The notes beneath the pieces were generated by a model. It searched no databases and was not told where the DNA came from. It was given only the letters and a program-made list of their open reading frames with translations. From contig DHIW01000108.1 of assembly GCA_002404015.1 (NCBI GenBank), forward strand, positions 1 through 64,000: a DNA stretch of 64,000 nucleotides, in the 5' to 3' direction. The first letter of the stretch is position 1. Each line of letters opens with the position of its first letter. A program made the translations under genes and the position numbers. This DNA is from Chloroflexi bacterium UBA4736 (GTDB lineage Bacteria > Chloroflexota > Dormibacteria > Dormibacterales > Dormibacteraceae). Positions 8,749 to 16,575 of this stretch are shown piece after piece.

Positions 8749-8787
8749 GGCTAAATTGTGCGCAGCCTCGCGACGATAATGGGTCCG

Positions 8788-8988
8788 ATGCGGGTGACCA
8801 TCCTGCCCGACCGGGAGGTCAAGGAGGTCTCGGCGCGCACCGTGGCAGGCGTGCTGAGCGCCCTCGGCCTCAACTCGGACGCCCACCTCGTGGTGCGCGG
8901 CGACGACATCCTGACCCGCGACGTGCGGCTCTCGGATGAGGACGAGGTGGAGATCTACCCGGTGATAAGCGGAGGGCTGGGGGCGTGA
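8788..8988 (+). CDS. ttuB: ThiS/MoaD-type ubiquitin-like sulfur carrier, probable TtuB
   Basis: The 66-residue beta-grasp protein begins MRVTILPDREV and ends IYPVISGGLGA. Its stop overlaps the GTG of ttuA (GTGA), the arrangement expected for the sulfur carrier that feeds tRNA 2-thiolation. Family members normally end in an exposed Gly-Gly that is adenylated and thiocarboxylated; here Gly62-Gly63 is followed by Leu-Gly-Ala, so the tail would need trimming. No protease or E1-like enzyme is adjacent. An ATG at 8779 would add three residues. A MoaD role in molybdopterin synthesis is possible but less favoured by context. Confidence 0.8.
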   Translation: MRVTILPDREVKEVSARTVAGVLSALGLNSDAHLVVRGDDILTRDVRLSDEDEVEIYPVISGGLGA

Positions 8989-9920
8989 AGTGCACCAGGT
9001 GCAGGGCCACCGCCAACGTCGAGGTTCGCCGCCACCGGTCCGCCTTCTGCGCCGGCTGCTACCCGGGCTGGTTCCGGGAGCAGGTGGGGCGGACGATCCA
9101 GCACGGGCGCATGTTCAGGCGCGACGACCGCGTTCTGGTGGCGGTGTCCGGGGGCAAGGACAGCCTCGCCCTCTGGCACGTCCTGAAGACGCTCGGCTAC
9201 CAGGCGGACGGGATGTACATCCGGCTGGGCATCGCCGACTACTCGCGCCGGTCACAGGCCAAGTCGGAGGCGTTCGCCGCCAAGCACGGGCTGACGCTGC
9301 ACCAGGTCGACCTGAAGGCGGAGTACGGCTTCGAGGTTCCCGACCTGCTCGACACCCGCAGCGGCAAGCCCTGCGCCGCCTGCGGCACGGTGAAGCGCTA
9401 CCACTTCAACAAGCTGGCGGCCGACCTCGGCTACTCGGTGGTGGCGACGGGGCACAACCTGGACGACGAGGCGGCCACGCTCTTCGGCAATGTCATTCAC
9501 TGGCAGACCGACTACCTGGGCCGCCAGGGTCCTGTCCTGGAGAGCACGCACCCCAAGCTGGTGCGGAAGGTCAAGCCGCTCTACAAGCTCGGGGAGCGGG
9601 AGAGCGCCGCCTACGCGATCATCGAGCGGCTCGACTACATCCTGGAGGAGTGCCCGATGGCCAAGGGTGCCAAATCCCTCGCCTACAAGGACCTGCTCAA
9701 CCGCCTCGAGGAGCAGCAGCCGGGCGCCAAGTACCGCTTCCTGACCGGCTTTCTGAAGCAGGGCCGGGCGGCGCTGGGAGCCCAGCCGATCCCGATCCAG
9801 CTGGGGGAGTGCGCGGTCTGCGGCCAGCCCACCACGGCGGCGGTCTGCGCCCACTGCCGGATGGCTGAGCGGGGCCGCCGGAAGGCCGAGTCGAAGGCGC
9901 TCAAATATGGCGCGAGCTAG
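8985..9920 (+). CDS. ttuA: tRNA-5-methyluridine(54) 2-sulfurtransferase
   Basis: Thiolates uridine 54 in the T-loop of tRNA, taking sulfur from TtuB. The 311 residues show an N-terminal zinc finger (Cys3, Cys6, Cys22, Cys25), the PP-loop SGGKDS at 55-60, the conserved cysteines of KPCAACGTVKR and ILEECPMAKGAK that ligate the Fe-S cluster in this family, GHNLDDEA, and a second C-terminal zinc finger (CAVCGQPTTAAVCAHC). The GTG start overlaps the ttuB stop. The product is typical of thermophiles but is also found in mesophilic Terrabacteria, so it does not prove thermophily. Confidence 0.92.
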   Translation: MKCTRCRATANVEVRRHRSAFCAGCYPGWFREQVGRTIQHGRMFRRDDRVLVAVSGGKDSLALWHVLKTLGYQADGMYIRLGIADYSRRSQAKSEAFAAKHGLTLHQVDLKAEYGFEVPDLLDTRSGKPCAACGTVKRYHFNKLAADLGYSVVATGHNLDDEAATLFGNVIHWQTDYLGRQGPVLESTHPKLVRKVKPLYKLGERESAAYAIIERLDYILEECPMAKGAKSLAYKDLLNRLEEQQPGAKYRFLTGFLKQGRAALGAQPIPIQLGECAVCGQPTTAAVCAHCRMAERGRRKAESKALKYGAS

Positions 9921-10695
9921 CTATTTCGCCCGTCTGCGCGAGGCGGCCCGGGCCAACCGGACCCACCTCTGCGTCGGCCTGGACCCCGACCCCGACCGGA
10001 TCGAGGGCGGCGCCTTCGGGGCGCTGCGACACTGCGCCGAGGTGGTGCGGCGCACGGCAGACCACGTCTGCTGCTACAAGCCCAACTCCGCGTTCTGGGA
10101 GCAGTACGGCCCGGACGGCTGGAAGGCGCTGCTCGAGCTGAAGGAGCAGATCCCGGCCGAGATCCCGGTCCTCTTCGACGCCAAGAGGTCCGACATGGGC
10201 AACACGATGGCTGCCTACGCCCGGGCCGTGTACGGGACCCTCGACATGGACGCGGTGACGCTCCAGGCCTACCAGGGCTCCGACTCGCTGCGGGAGTTCA
10301 CGAAGTTCGCCGACCGCGGCGTCTACGTGGTGTGCCGGAGCTCCAACCCGGGCGCCGCCGACCTGCAGCACCTGGACGTTGAGGGCAAGCCGCTGTACAT
10401 CCGGGTGTGCGAGCTGGCGGAACGGCTCAACGACGCCGGCAACATCGGCCTGGTCGTGGGCGCGACCGCCCCCGAGCAGGTGGCCGAGGTCCGGGCCGCC
10501 ACGAGCATGCCGTTCCTGCTGCCCGGCATCGGCGCCCAGGGCGGCGACCTGGAGGGTTCGGTGCGGGCCGCCTGGAACGGCGACGAGGCCTCCTGCCTGG
10601 TCTCGGTGAGCCGGTCGGTGCTCTATGCGGCCGACCCCGGCGCCGAGGCCCGGGCCGTCAAGGCGGCCATCAACTCCGTGCTGGCGGCGGTCTGA
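9907..10695 (+). CDS. pyrF: Orotidine 5'-phosphate decarboxylase (type 2)
   Basis: Last step of UMP synthesis, OMP to UMP. The 262-residue TIM-barrel protein has LCVGLDPDPDRI at the start, YKPNSAFWEQYG, and the catalytic VLFDAKRSDMGNT segment with the Lys and two Asp residues of the family (the more usual spelling is DAKRGD). The phosphate-binding region LLPGIGAQGGD lies near the end. The ATG overlaps the ttuA end by 14 bp. Length and sequence fit subfamily 2, common in actinobacteria, Chloroflexota and Deinococcus-Thermus. No other pyr gene is in the window. Confidence 0.94.
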   Translation: MARASYFARLREAARANRTHLCVGLDPDPDRIEGGAFGALRHCAEVVRRTADHVCCYKPNSAFWEQYGPDGWKALLELKEQIPAEIPVLFDAKRSDMGNTMAAYARAVYGTLDMDAVTLQAYQGSDSLREFTKFADRGVYVVCRSSNPGAADLQHLDVEGKPLYIRVCELAERLNDAGNIGLVVGATAPEQVAEVRAATSMPFLLPGIGAQGGDLEGSVRAAWNGDEASCLVSVSRSVLYAADPGAEARAVKAAINSVLAAV

Positions 10696-10696
10696 T

Positions 10697-11932
10697 TTGA
10701 GCGAGCGGCAGAAGGCGCTGCTGGTCCTGGAGGGCCACATCATCGACTCGATGATGCTGCCCAAGCTGATGGACCTGGTGATGGACCTGGGCGGCGCCTT
10801 CGACGTCCAGGAGCTGCGGGTCGGCCAGCACAAGACCGACCACTCGATCTGCCGGATCGAGGTCAGCGCCGCCGACCCGGCCGCGCTGGACGAGATCGTC
10901 CGCCACGCCCGGGAGCTGGGCGCCCAGGTCGTGAGCGAGCAGCCGCTGCAGACCGAGAAGGTCACCGCCGCCGGCGTGTACCCGGAAGGCTTCTACTCCA
11001 CCAGCAACCTGCCGACGTACGTCCTGCTGGAGCGCGAGTGGGTCCCGGTCGAGAAGCAGGAGATGGACTGCGCGATCGCGATCGACCGCCTGGCCAGGAA
11101 GGCCTGGTGCGTGGCGTTTCCCGACGCCCTGCCGGGCATGGACCTGGTGGTCGGCCACAGCGGCGTTCGCGTAGTGCCCCTGGAGCGATCGCGGCAGACC
11201 GAGATCTTCAGCTTCATGGCCAGCGAGGTGTCGGCGGAGAAGCCGAAGAAGCTGCTGATCTCCAAGATCGCCGAGGAGATGCGGACGATCAGGGCCGAGA
11301 AGGGCAGGATCCTGGTAGTGGGCGGCCCGGCGGTGGTCCACACCGGGGCCGGCCGCTACCTCTCCTGGATGATCGAGAACGGCTACGTACAGGTGCTCTT
11401 CGCGGGCAACGCCCTGGCCACCCACGACGTGGAGGCGGCCCTCTTCGGCACGGCGCTCGGCATCAACCTGGAGAGCGGGCTGCCGATCGAGCACGGCCAC
11501 GAGCACCACATGCGGGCCATCAACCGGGTGCGGGCGGCCGGCGGGCTCCGCCAGATGGTCGCATCGGGCCAGCTGAAGAGCGGCGTGATGAAGAGCGCGA
11601 TCGACCACGGTCTGGAGATCGTGCTGGCCGGCTCGATCCGCGACGACGGCCCGCTGCCCGACGTGATCACCGAGATGGGGGAGGCCCAGCGGCGCATGCG
11701 CGAGGCCATCCCGGGAGTGAGGATGGCGATCATGCTCTCGACGATGCTGCACTCGATCGCCACCGGGAACATGCTCCCGGCGGGCGTGCGGACGGTGTGC
11801 GTGGACATGAACCCGGCCGTCGTCACAAAGCTGGCCGACCGGGGCAGCTGGCAGTCGATCGGGCTGGTGACGGACGTGGAGTCGTTCTTACGCGAGCTGG
11901 CGTCCGTCTTAGAATCTGGAACCGATGGCTAA
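10697..11932 (+). CDS. LOR/SDH-domain ornithine cyclodeaminase family protein (TIGR00300)
   Basis: The 411-residue protein resembles the TIGR00300 family, whose archaeal members and the C-terminal half of cyanobacterial AgrE/ArgZ convert ornithine to proline with NAD. Recognisable parts are the N-terminal domain LVLEGHIIDSMMLPKLMDLV, VYPEGFYSTSNLPTYV, and the Rossmann-like region with VVGGPAVVHTGAGRYLSWMI and FAGNALATHDVEAALFGTALG. The TTG at 10697, two bases after the pyrF stop, is chosen; the frame continues back into pyrF without coding signal. The enzymatic activity is inferred from family membership only. Confidence 0.78.
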   Translation: MSERQKALLVLEGHIIDSMMLPKLMDLVMDLGGAFDVQELRVGQHKTDHSICRIEVSAADPAALDEIVRHARELGAQVVSEQPLQTEKVTAAGVYPEGFYSTSNLPTYVLLEREWVPVEKQEMDCAIAIDRLARKAWCVAFPDALPGMDLVVGHSGVRVVPLERSRQTEIFSFMASEVSAEKPKKLLISKIAEEMRTIRAEKGRILVVGGPAVVHTGAGRYLSWMIENGYVQVLFAGNALATHDVEAALFGTALGINLESGLPIEHGHEHHMRAINRVRAAGGLRQMVASGQLKSGVMKSAIDHGLEIVLAGSIRDDGPLPDVITEMGEAQRRMREAIPGVRMAIMLSTMLHSIATGNMLPAGVRTVCVDMNPAVVTKLADRGSWQSIGLVTDVESFLRELASVLESGTDG

Positions 11933-12098
11933 GAGCCGAGACAACCGAGGCCGCGACGACAAGAAAAAGAAGAAGCCGAAGAAGCAGGCCCTGGCGGCCA
12001 GCGCCGACGTCGGCTTCCGGCACCACTCCGTGGTGGCCACCCCGCCCGCGGCCCCCGCGCCGACCCCCGCCCCGGCCGCGGAGCCCGCCAGGGAATAG
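11925..12098 (+). CDS. Small Lys-rich and Ala/Pro-rich protein of unknown function
   Basis: This 57-codon frame begins at ATG 11925, overlapping the previous stop by 8 bp, and ends at TAG 12096-12098. The product starts with a very basic stretch (KKKKKPKK near residues 13-20) and ends in an Ala/Pro tail. High GC3 and position inside a tightly packed plus-strand run support translation, but no family was recognised. It could be a nucleic-acid-binding small protein or merely a leader coupled to the next gene, whose coding signal begins exactly at this stop. Confidence 0.42.
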   Translation: MAKSRDNRGRDDKKKKKPKKQALAASADVGFRHHSVVATPPAAPAPTPAPAAEPARE

Positions 12099-12172
12099 CC
12101 AGGCTCCACGCCGGCATCGGCTTCGCGGCGGGGCTGCTCGGCGGCCTGCTGGGGGTCGGGGGTGGGTTCCTT

Positions 12173-12460
12173 ATGATCCCGCTCCAAGTGATGCTGGCGC
12201 GTACGCCGCAGCTGGAGGCCAACGCCACCTCGCTGGCGGCAGTGATCCCGATCTCGATCGCGGCGGGCCTCGTGTACTACTTCGGCGCCGGCCGCACGCC
12301 CGACGTCGATCTCCGCTTCGCCGTGCTGCTGATGCTGGGCGGGGTGGTGGGGGCGTTCCTGGGCGCCCGGGTCTCGAGCCGCATCCCGGAGCGCGAGCTG
12401 TCCATGACCGTGGCCGTCGTGCTCGGCCTGGTGGGGCTGAAGGAGCTCCTGCTGCCGTGA
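12173..12460 (+). CDS. First half of a split TauE/SafE-type permease
   Basis: This is one repeat of the sulfite exporter TauE/SafE membrane family. The first canonical start is ATG 12173, but the family signature (GLLGGLLGVGGGFLMIP) runs across it, and membrane-segment coding extends back to an ATA at 12095 that overlaps the preceding TAG; there is no ATG, GTG, TTG or sensible CTG in between. The true product is therefore probably about 121 residues with an unusual start. It has three to four hydrophobic helices, with the loop ARVSSRIPERELSMTVAVVL. Its stop overlaps the start of the second half by 4 bp (GTGA). Confidence 0.72.
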   Translation: MIPLQVMLARTPQLEANATSLAAVIPISIAAGLVYYFGAGRTPDVDLRFAVLLMLGGVVGAFLGARVSSRIPERELSMTVAVVLGLVGLKELLLP

Positions 12461-12834
12461 GTGACCTGCTGGCGGTTGCGAGCGGCTTCCTCGTCGGGCT
12501 GCTGAGCGGCGTGATCGGGGTCGGGGGCGGGGTCCTGCTGGTGCCCCTCATGGTGATCGGCTTCCGCTTCAGCCAGCACGTCGCCCAGGGCACCTCGCTG
12601 GTGGCGATCATCCCGACCTCGCTGGTCGGGGCGGCGACCCACCAGCGGGCGGGCCACGTGAACCTGTCGGCCGCCGCCTGGATGGGCATGGTCGGCGTGG
12701 CCGGCGCACTGGCCGGCGCGGAGCTCGCGCTGCACCTGCACCCGCTGGTGCTGGCCCGCCTGTTCGGCTTCTTCCTGGTGCTCTCGGCCCTGAGGATCTG
12801 GCCGTGGGCGAAGAAAGGCGAGAATCAAGGCTGA
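12457..12834 (+). CDS. Second half of a split TauE/SafE-type permease
   Basis: The 125-residue membrane protein begins VSDLLAVASGFLVGLLSGVIGVGGGVLLVPLM, the second copy of the TauE/SafE signature, and then has QGTSLVAIIPTSLVGAATHQRAGHV, a typical internal motif. Canonical family members carry two such repeats in one chain of about 250 residues, so this protein and the upstream half probably form a heterodimeric transporter for a sulfur compound or other small anion. The GTG start overlaps the previous stop (GTGA). The next gene starts inside this stop (TGATG). The substrate is unknown. Confidence 0.82.
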   Translation: MSDLLAVASGFLVGLLSGVIGVGGGVLLVPLMVIGFRFSQHVAQGTSLVAIIPTSLVGAATHQRAGHVNLSAAAWMGMVGVAGALAGAELALHLHPLVLARLFGFFLVLSALRIWPWAKKGENQG

Positions 12835-14324
12835 TGGCGACCTTGCTGGACGTGCTCGCCCACGGCGCCGCCGCCGACCCCGCACTGGTCGTGCCGGGCG
12901 GGCCCACCTTCACCTATGCCCAGCTCCGCGACGCGGTCGAGGCGGCCGCCCAGCGCTTCGCGGAGCTCGGGCTCGGTCCCGGCGACCGGATCGCGACCGT
13001 GTACGGCAACGGCCCGGAAGCGGTCATCTTCTTCCTGGCCGCCGCCGCGGCGGGCACGGCCGCCCCCCTGAACCCGGCCTACAAGGAGGAGGAGTTCCGG
13101 TTCTACCTGGAGGACACCCAGGCTCGGGCACTGGTGGTGCCGCCCGGCCAGGCGGAAGCCGCCCGCGCCGCCCGGCCGGAGGCGGTGATCCTGATCGAGG
13201 CATCGATCCGGCCCGACGGCAGCCTCGACATCTCGAGCCAGGCCCCGCGCCGCTCGGCCTCAGCCAACCGGCCCGACGAGGACGCAGTCGCGCTCGTCCT
13301 GCACACCAGCGGAACCACCAGCCGACCCAAGTGCGTGCCGCTGCGCCACCGCCACCTGGCCGCCTCGGTGGAGAACATCGTTCCCACCTACGCGCTGACC
13401 CCGGAGGACGCCTCCCTGTGCGTCATGCCCCTCTTCCACGTGCACGGGCTCATGGCGTCGACCCTCTCCTCGTTCCGGTCGGGCGGCGCGGTGATCGTGC
13501 CGCCGAAGTTCAACCCGATGGCGTTCTGGCCGGTGGTCAAGGAGCACCGGGCGACCTGGTACTCGGCGGTGCCCACCATGCACCAGATGCTGCTCATGCG
13601 GAGCTCGGGCAAGCGGCCCGACGGCGCCGAGGCGCTGCGGTTCATCCGCTCCTGCAGCTCCGCCCTGCCGCCCGCCGTACAGAGCGACCTGGAGGCCAGC
13701 TTCGGCGCCCCGGTGCTGAACGCTTACGGGATGACGGAGGCCTCGCACCAGATGGCTTCCAACCCGCTCCCGCCCGACCCCCGGCTACCGGGCACGGTGG
13801 GGAGGGGGACGGGGGTCGAGGTGGGGGTCGTGGACGAGGACTGGCGGCAGCTGGCGCCGGGCGCCCAGGGCGAGGTCGTGGTGCGCGGTCCCAACCTGAC
13901 CGACGGCTACGATCGGAATCCGGCCGCCAACGAGGCCTCGTTCCGCGGCGGCTGGTTCCGGACCGGCGACCAGGGCGTCCTGGACGAGGCCGGCTACCTC
14001 ACCCTGGTCGGCCGGCTGAAGGAGATGATCAACCGCGGCGGCGAGAAGATCGCGCCCGGTGAGATCGACGACGTCCTGCTCCAGCATCCCGCCGTGGCGG
14101 AGGCCGTCGCCTTCGGGGTCCCCCACCCGACCTGGGGCGAAGAGGTGGCGGCGGCCGTCGTCTTGAAGGGCGAGGCGACCGCAAAGGAGCTGGCCGCCCA
14201 CGCTCGGGAGCGGCTGGCCGACTTCAAGGTCCCCAAGACGATCCACATCGTGGCCGAGATCCCGCGCACGGCGACCGGCAAGATCCAGCGCCGCAACGTC
14301 GCCGCCCAGTTCACCGATAAGTGA
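12834..14324 (+). CDS. AMP-dependent acyl-CoA synthetase, oxalate-CoA-ligase-like
   Basis: An adenylate-forming enzyme that activates a carboxylic acid with ATP and loads it on CoA. Motifs: P-loop LHTSGTTSRPKCVPL, NAYGMTEASHQ, GWFRTGDQGVLDEAGYL, GRLKEMINRGGEKIAPGEID, and the C-terminal PRTATGKIQRRN lysine. The FNPMAFWPVVKEHRATWYSAVPTMHQ segment resembles oxalyl-CoA synthetases (AAE3/Pcs60), but substrate assignment by eye is weak. The ATG at 12834 (496 residues) is chosen because it overlaps the previous TGA; an upstream frame back to 12804 lies inside the permease gene. Confidence 0.87.
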   Translation: MATLLDVLAHGAAADPALVVPGGPTFTYAQLRDAVEAAAQRFAELGLGPGDRIATVYGNGPEAVIFFLAAAAAGTAAPLNPAYKEEEFRFYLEDTQARALVVPPGQAEAARAARPEAVILIEASIRPDGSLDISSQAPRRSASANRPDEDAVALVLHTSGTTSRPKCVPLRHRHLAASVENIVPTYALTPEDASLCVMPLFHVHGLMASTLSSFRSGGAVIVPPKFNPMAFWPVVKEHRATWYSAVPTMHQMLLMRSSGKRPDGAEALRFIRSCSSALPPAVQSDLEASFGAPVLNAYGMTEASHQMASNPLPPDPRLPGTVGRGTGVEVGVVDEDWRQLAPGAQGEVVVRGPNLTDGYDRNPAANEASFRGGWFRTGDQGVLDEAGYLTLVGRLKEMINRGGEKIAPGEIDDVLLQHPAVAEAVAFGVPHPTWGEEVAAAVVLKGEATAKELAAHARERLADFKVPKTIHIVAEIPRTATGKIQRRNVAAQFTDK

Positions 14325-15295
14325 AGTTCGCGATCGTCGGTGCCGGGGCCACGGGCGGCTTCCTCGGCGCCCACCTGGCCCGGGCCGGCGAGGACGTCAC
14401 ACTGGTCGCCCGCGGCCCCAACCTGCAGGCGCTGCGGGAGAACGGGGTGACGGTTCGGGGCCCGGAGGGCGAGTTCAACGCCCGGCCCCGCTCCACGGAC
14501 GACCTGGCCGCGGCGGTGGCGGCCGCCGACACGGTCTTCCTGACGGTCAAGGCCCACGCCGTGACGGCGATCGCGCCTCAGCTGGGCGCCGCCCTGGGGC
14601 CGGAGGCGAGCCTGCTGACGGCCCAGAACGGCATCCCCTGGTGGTACTTCATAGGTGGCGCCGGCCCGCTGGAGGGAACTCGGCTGGAGACCGTCGACCC
14701 GGGCGGGGTGATCGCTGACAGCCTCGACGTCCGCCGGGTTCTGGCCTGCATCGTCTACCCGGCCACCAACCTGGTGGCGCCGGGGGTGGTCGAGCACGTG
14801 GAGGGGAACCGCTTCTCGATCGGCGAGCTGGACGGCGCCCGCAGCGAGCGCTGCCAGGCCATCTCGGCGGCGCTCGGCGGGGCCGGCCTGAAGTGCCCGG
14901 TCCAGACTCGGATCCGGCCCGAGATCTGGCTCAAGCTGCTGGGCAACGCGACCCTCAACCCGGTCAGCGCGCTCACCCGGGGCACGCTGGCGGCCATCAC
15001 CGGCGACGAGCGCACCCGCGAGCTGCTGCGAAGCCTGATGGGGGAGGTGGACGCGGTCGCCCGGGCGGCCGGGGTCGAGGTGGACCTGGGCGTCGATCGG
15101 CGCCTCGAGGGGGCCGCCCGGGTCGGCGAGCACAAGACGTCCATGCTCCAGGACGTGGAGGCGGGGCGGCCGCTGGAGGTGGAGGCGCTGGTGGGCTCGG
15201 TCGTCGAGCTGGGGCGCCTGCTGGAGGTTCCGACACCGGCCCTCGAGGTCGTTTACACGCTCACCCGCCAGCTCAGCGCTTCATTAGGTAGTTGA
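14321..15295 (+). CDS. 2-dehydropantoate 2-reductase family protein
   Basis: The 324-residue PanE/ApbA-type NADPH oxidoreductase starts MKFAIVGAGATGGFLGAHLA (Rossmann GxGxxG). It has TVKAHAVTAIAPQL, the QNGIPWWYF segment, and the C-terminal helical domain with KLLGNATLNPVSALTRGT (catalytic Lys and the Asn/Ser motif) and KTSMLQDVEAGRPLEVEAL. The GTG start overlaps the ligase stop (GTGA). The family contains true pantoate-pathway enzymes and many 2-oxoacid reductases of unknown substrate; the adjacent acyl-CoA ligase and acyl-CoA dehydrogenase suggest a catabolic role, so the symbol is withheld. Confidence 0.85.
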   Translation: MKFAIVGAGATGGFLGAHLARAGEDVTLVARGPNLQALRENGVTVRGPEGEFNARPRSTDDLAAAVAAADTVFLTVKAHAVTAIAPQLGAALGPEASLLTAQNGIPWWYFIGGAGPLEGTRLETVDPGGVIADSLDVRRVLACIVYPATNLVAPGVVEHVEGNRFSIGELDGARSERCQAISAALGGAGLKCPVQTRIRPEIWLKLLGNATLNPVSALTRGTLAAITGDERTRELLRSLMGEVDAVARAAGVEVDLGVDRRLEGAARVGEHKTSMLQDVEAGRPLEVEALVGSVVELGRLLEVPTPALEVVYTLTRQLSASLGS

Positions 15296-15348
15296 CCCGC
15301 GCGCCACTGGGCGCGTAGCCTGCTCAGTAACGGTACGTACCAGTACCG
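15292..15348 (+). promoter_or_regulatory. Promoter with inverted-repeat operator ahead of acyl-CoA dehydrogenase
   Basis: A sigma70-like pair TTGACC (15292-15297) and TAGCCT (15316-15321) with an 18-bp spacer is followed by the inverted repeat CGGTAC-N6-GTACCG at 15331-15348, around the probable transcription start. The repeat is a plausible site for the TetR-type regulator encoded directly after the dehydrogenase. This is inference from position and symmetry; no second copy of the site was found near the tetR gene. Confidence 0.5.
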
Positions 15349-15376
15349 GTAGCGTAGAGGAGCACTTCGAGAACCA

Positions 15377-16573
15377 ATGGTTTCCTACAAGCTGAGCGAC
15401 GAACAGAGGGAGATTCGGGACTGGGTTCACGACTTCGCGGAGCGTGAGATCAGGCCCGTGGCCCACGAATACGACGAGAAAGAGGAGTTCCCGTGGCCGA
15501 TCGTCAAGAAGGCCGCGGAGATCGGGCTGTACTCGCACGAGTTCCTGGGCCAGACCTTCCAGGACGAGAGCGGCATCATGCCGGCGATAGTGGCCGAGGA
15601 GCTGACCTGGGGCTGCGCCGGGATCGCACTGGCCATCCAGGGCACGGGTTTGCCGGTGGCCGCGATCTTCGGCCAGGGCACCCCCGAGCAGATCTCGACC
15701 TGGATCCCGGCCTGCTACGGCTCGGCCAAGGAGCCCGCCCTGGGCGCCTTCTGCGCCACCGAGGCTGACGCCGGCTCCGACGTCGGCGCCTACAAGACCA
15801 GCGCCACCAAGAAGAACGGCGACTGGGTCCTGAACGGGGAGAAGGTCTTCATCACCAACGGCGGGATCGCCGACGTGCACGTCGTCGTGGCCTCGGTGGA
15901 CCGATCGCTGGCGGGTCGCGGTCAGGCCTCCTTCGTGGTGCCCAAGGGCACGCCCGGGCTCTCCCAGGGCAAGAAGGAGAAGAAGATGGGGATCCGGGCC
16001 TCGCACACGGCCACTGTCATCCTGAACGAGGTCACGGTGCCCTCCGACTGCCTGCTGGGCGGCGAGGAGAAGCTGGAGGCCAAGCTGGCGCGGGCCCGCG
16101 AGGGCCATTCCACCGGGCGCACCAACGTGGCAATGAAGACGTTCGAGTCGACCCGGCCGATCGTGGGCGCCCAGGCGCTGGGCATTGCCCGCGCCGCCTA
16201 CGAGTTCGCGCTCCAGTACGCCAAGGAGCGCAAGCAGTTCGGACACCCGATCATCGAGAACCAGGCGATCGCCTTCAAGCTGGCCGACATGGCCATGAAC
16301 ATCGAGGCGGCCCGGGGCCTGATCTGGCGAGCGCTCTGGGAGAGTCGAAACGGCGGCGAGTTCAAGAAGGCCGAGGGCTCCATGGCCAAGCTGTTCGCCG
16401 GCGAGGTGGCGGTCAAGGTGACCGAAGACGCGATCCAGATCTGCGGCGGGTACGGCTATATCCGGGACTTCCCGGTCGAGAAGTGGCACCGCGACGCCAA
16501 GATCTACACGCTTTTCGAGGGCACCTCGGAGATCCAGCGACTGGTCATCTCGCGGACGATCGCGGCGGCCTAG
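15377..16573 (+). CDS. Acyl-CoA dehydrogenase
   Basis: FAD enzyme oxidising an acyl-CoA to the 2,3-enoyl-CoA. The 398 residues show the family order: N-terminal helical domain (KLSDEQREIRDWVHDFAEREI), central beta domain with AFCATEADAGSDVGAYKTSA and NGEKVFITNGG, and the C-terminal helical domain with YAKERKQFGHPIIENQAIAFKLADMA and QICGGYGYIRDFPVEKWHRDAKIYTLFEGTSE split over adjacent motifs; the Glu of the FEGTSE motif is the usual catalytic base. An insertion around GHSTGRTNVAMKTFESTR is slightly unusual. It has its own promoter and operator and is followed by a TetR gene two bases after its stop. Confidence 0.93.
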   Translation: MVSYKLSDEQREIRDWVHDFAEREIRPVAHEYDEKEEFPWPIVKKAAEIGLYSHEFLGQTFQDESGIMPAIVAEELTWGCAGIALAIQGTGLPVAAIFGQGTPEQISTWIPACYGSAKEPALGAFCATEADAGSDVGAYKTSATKKNGDWVLNGEKVFITNGGIADVHVVVASVDRSLAGRGQASFVVPKGTPGLSQGKKEKKMGIRASHTATVILNEVTVPSDCLLGGEEKLEAKLARAREGHSTGRTNVAMKTFESTRPIVGAQALGIARAAYEFALQYAKERKQFGHPIIENQAIAFKLADMAMNIEAARGLIWRALWESRNGGEFKKAEGSMAKLFAGEVAVKVTEDAIQICGGYGYIRDFPVEKWHRDAKIYTLFEGTSEIQRLVISRTIAAA

Positions 16574-16575
16574 CG

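Noticed and set aside
8985..9920. TtuA as proof of a thermophile
   Set aside because: The enzyme also occurs in mesophiles, and nothing else in the window bears on growth temperature.
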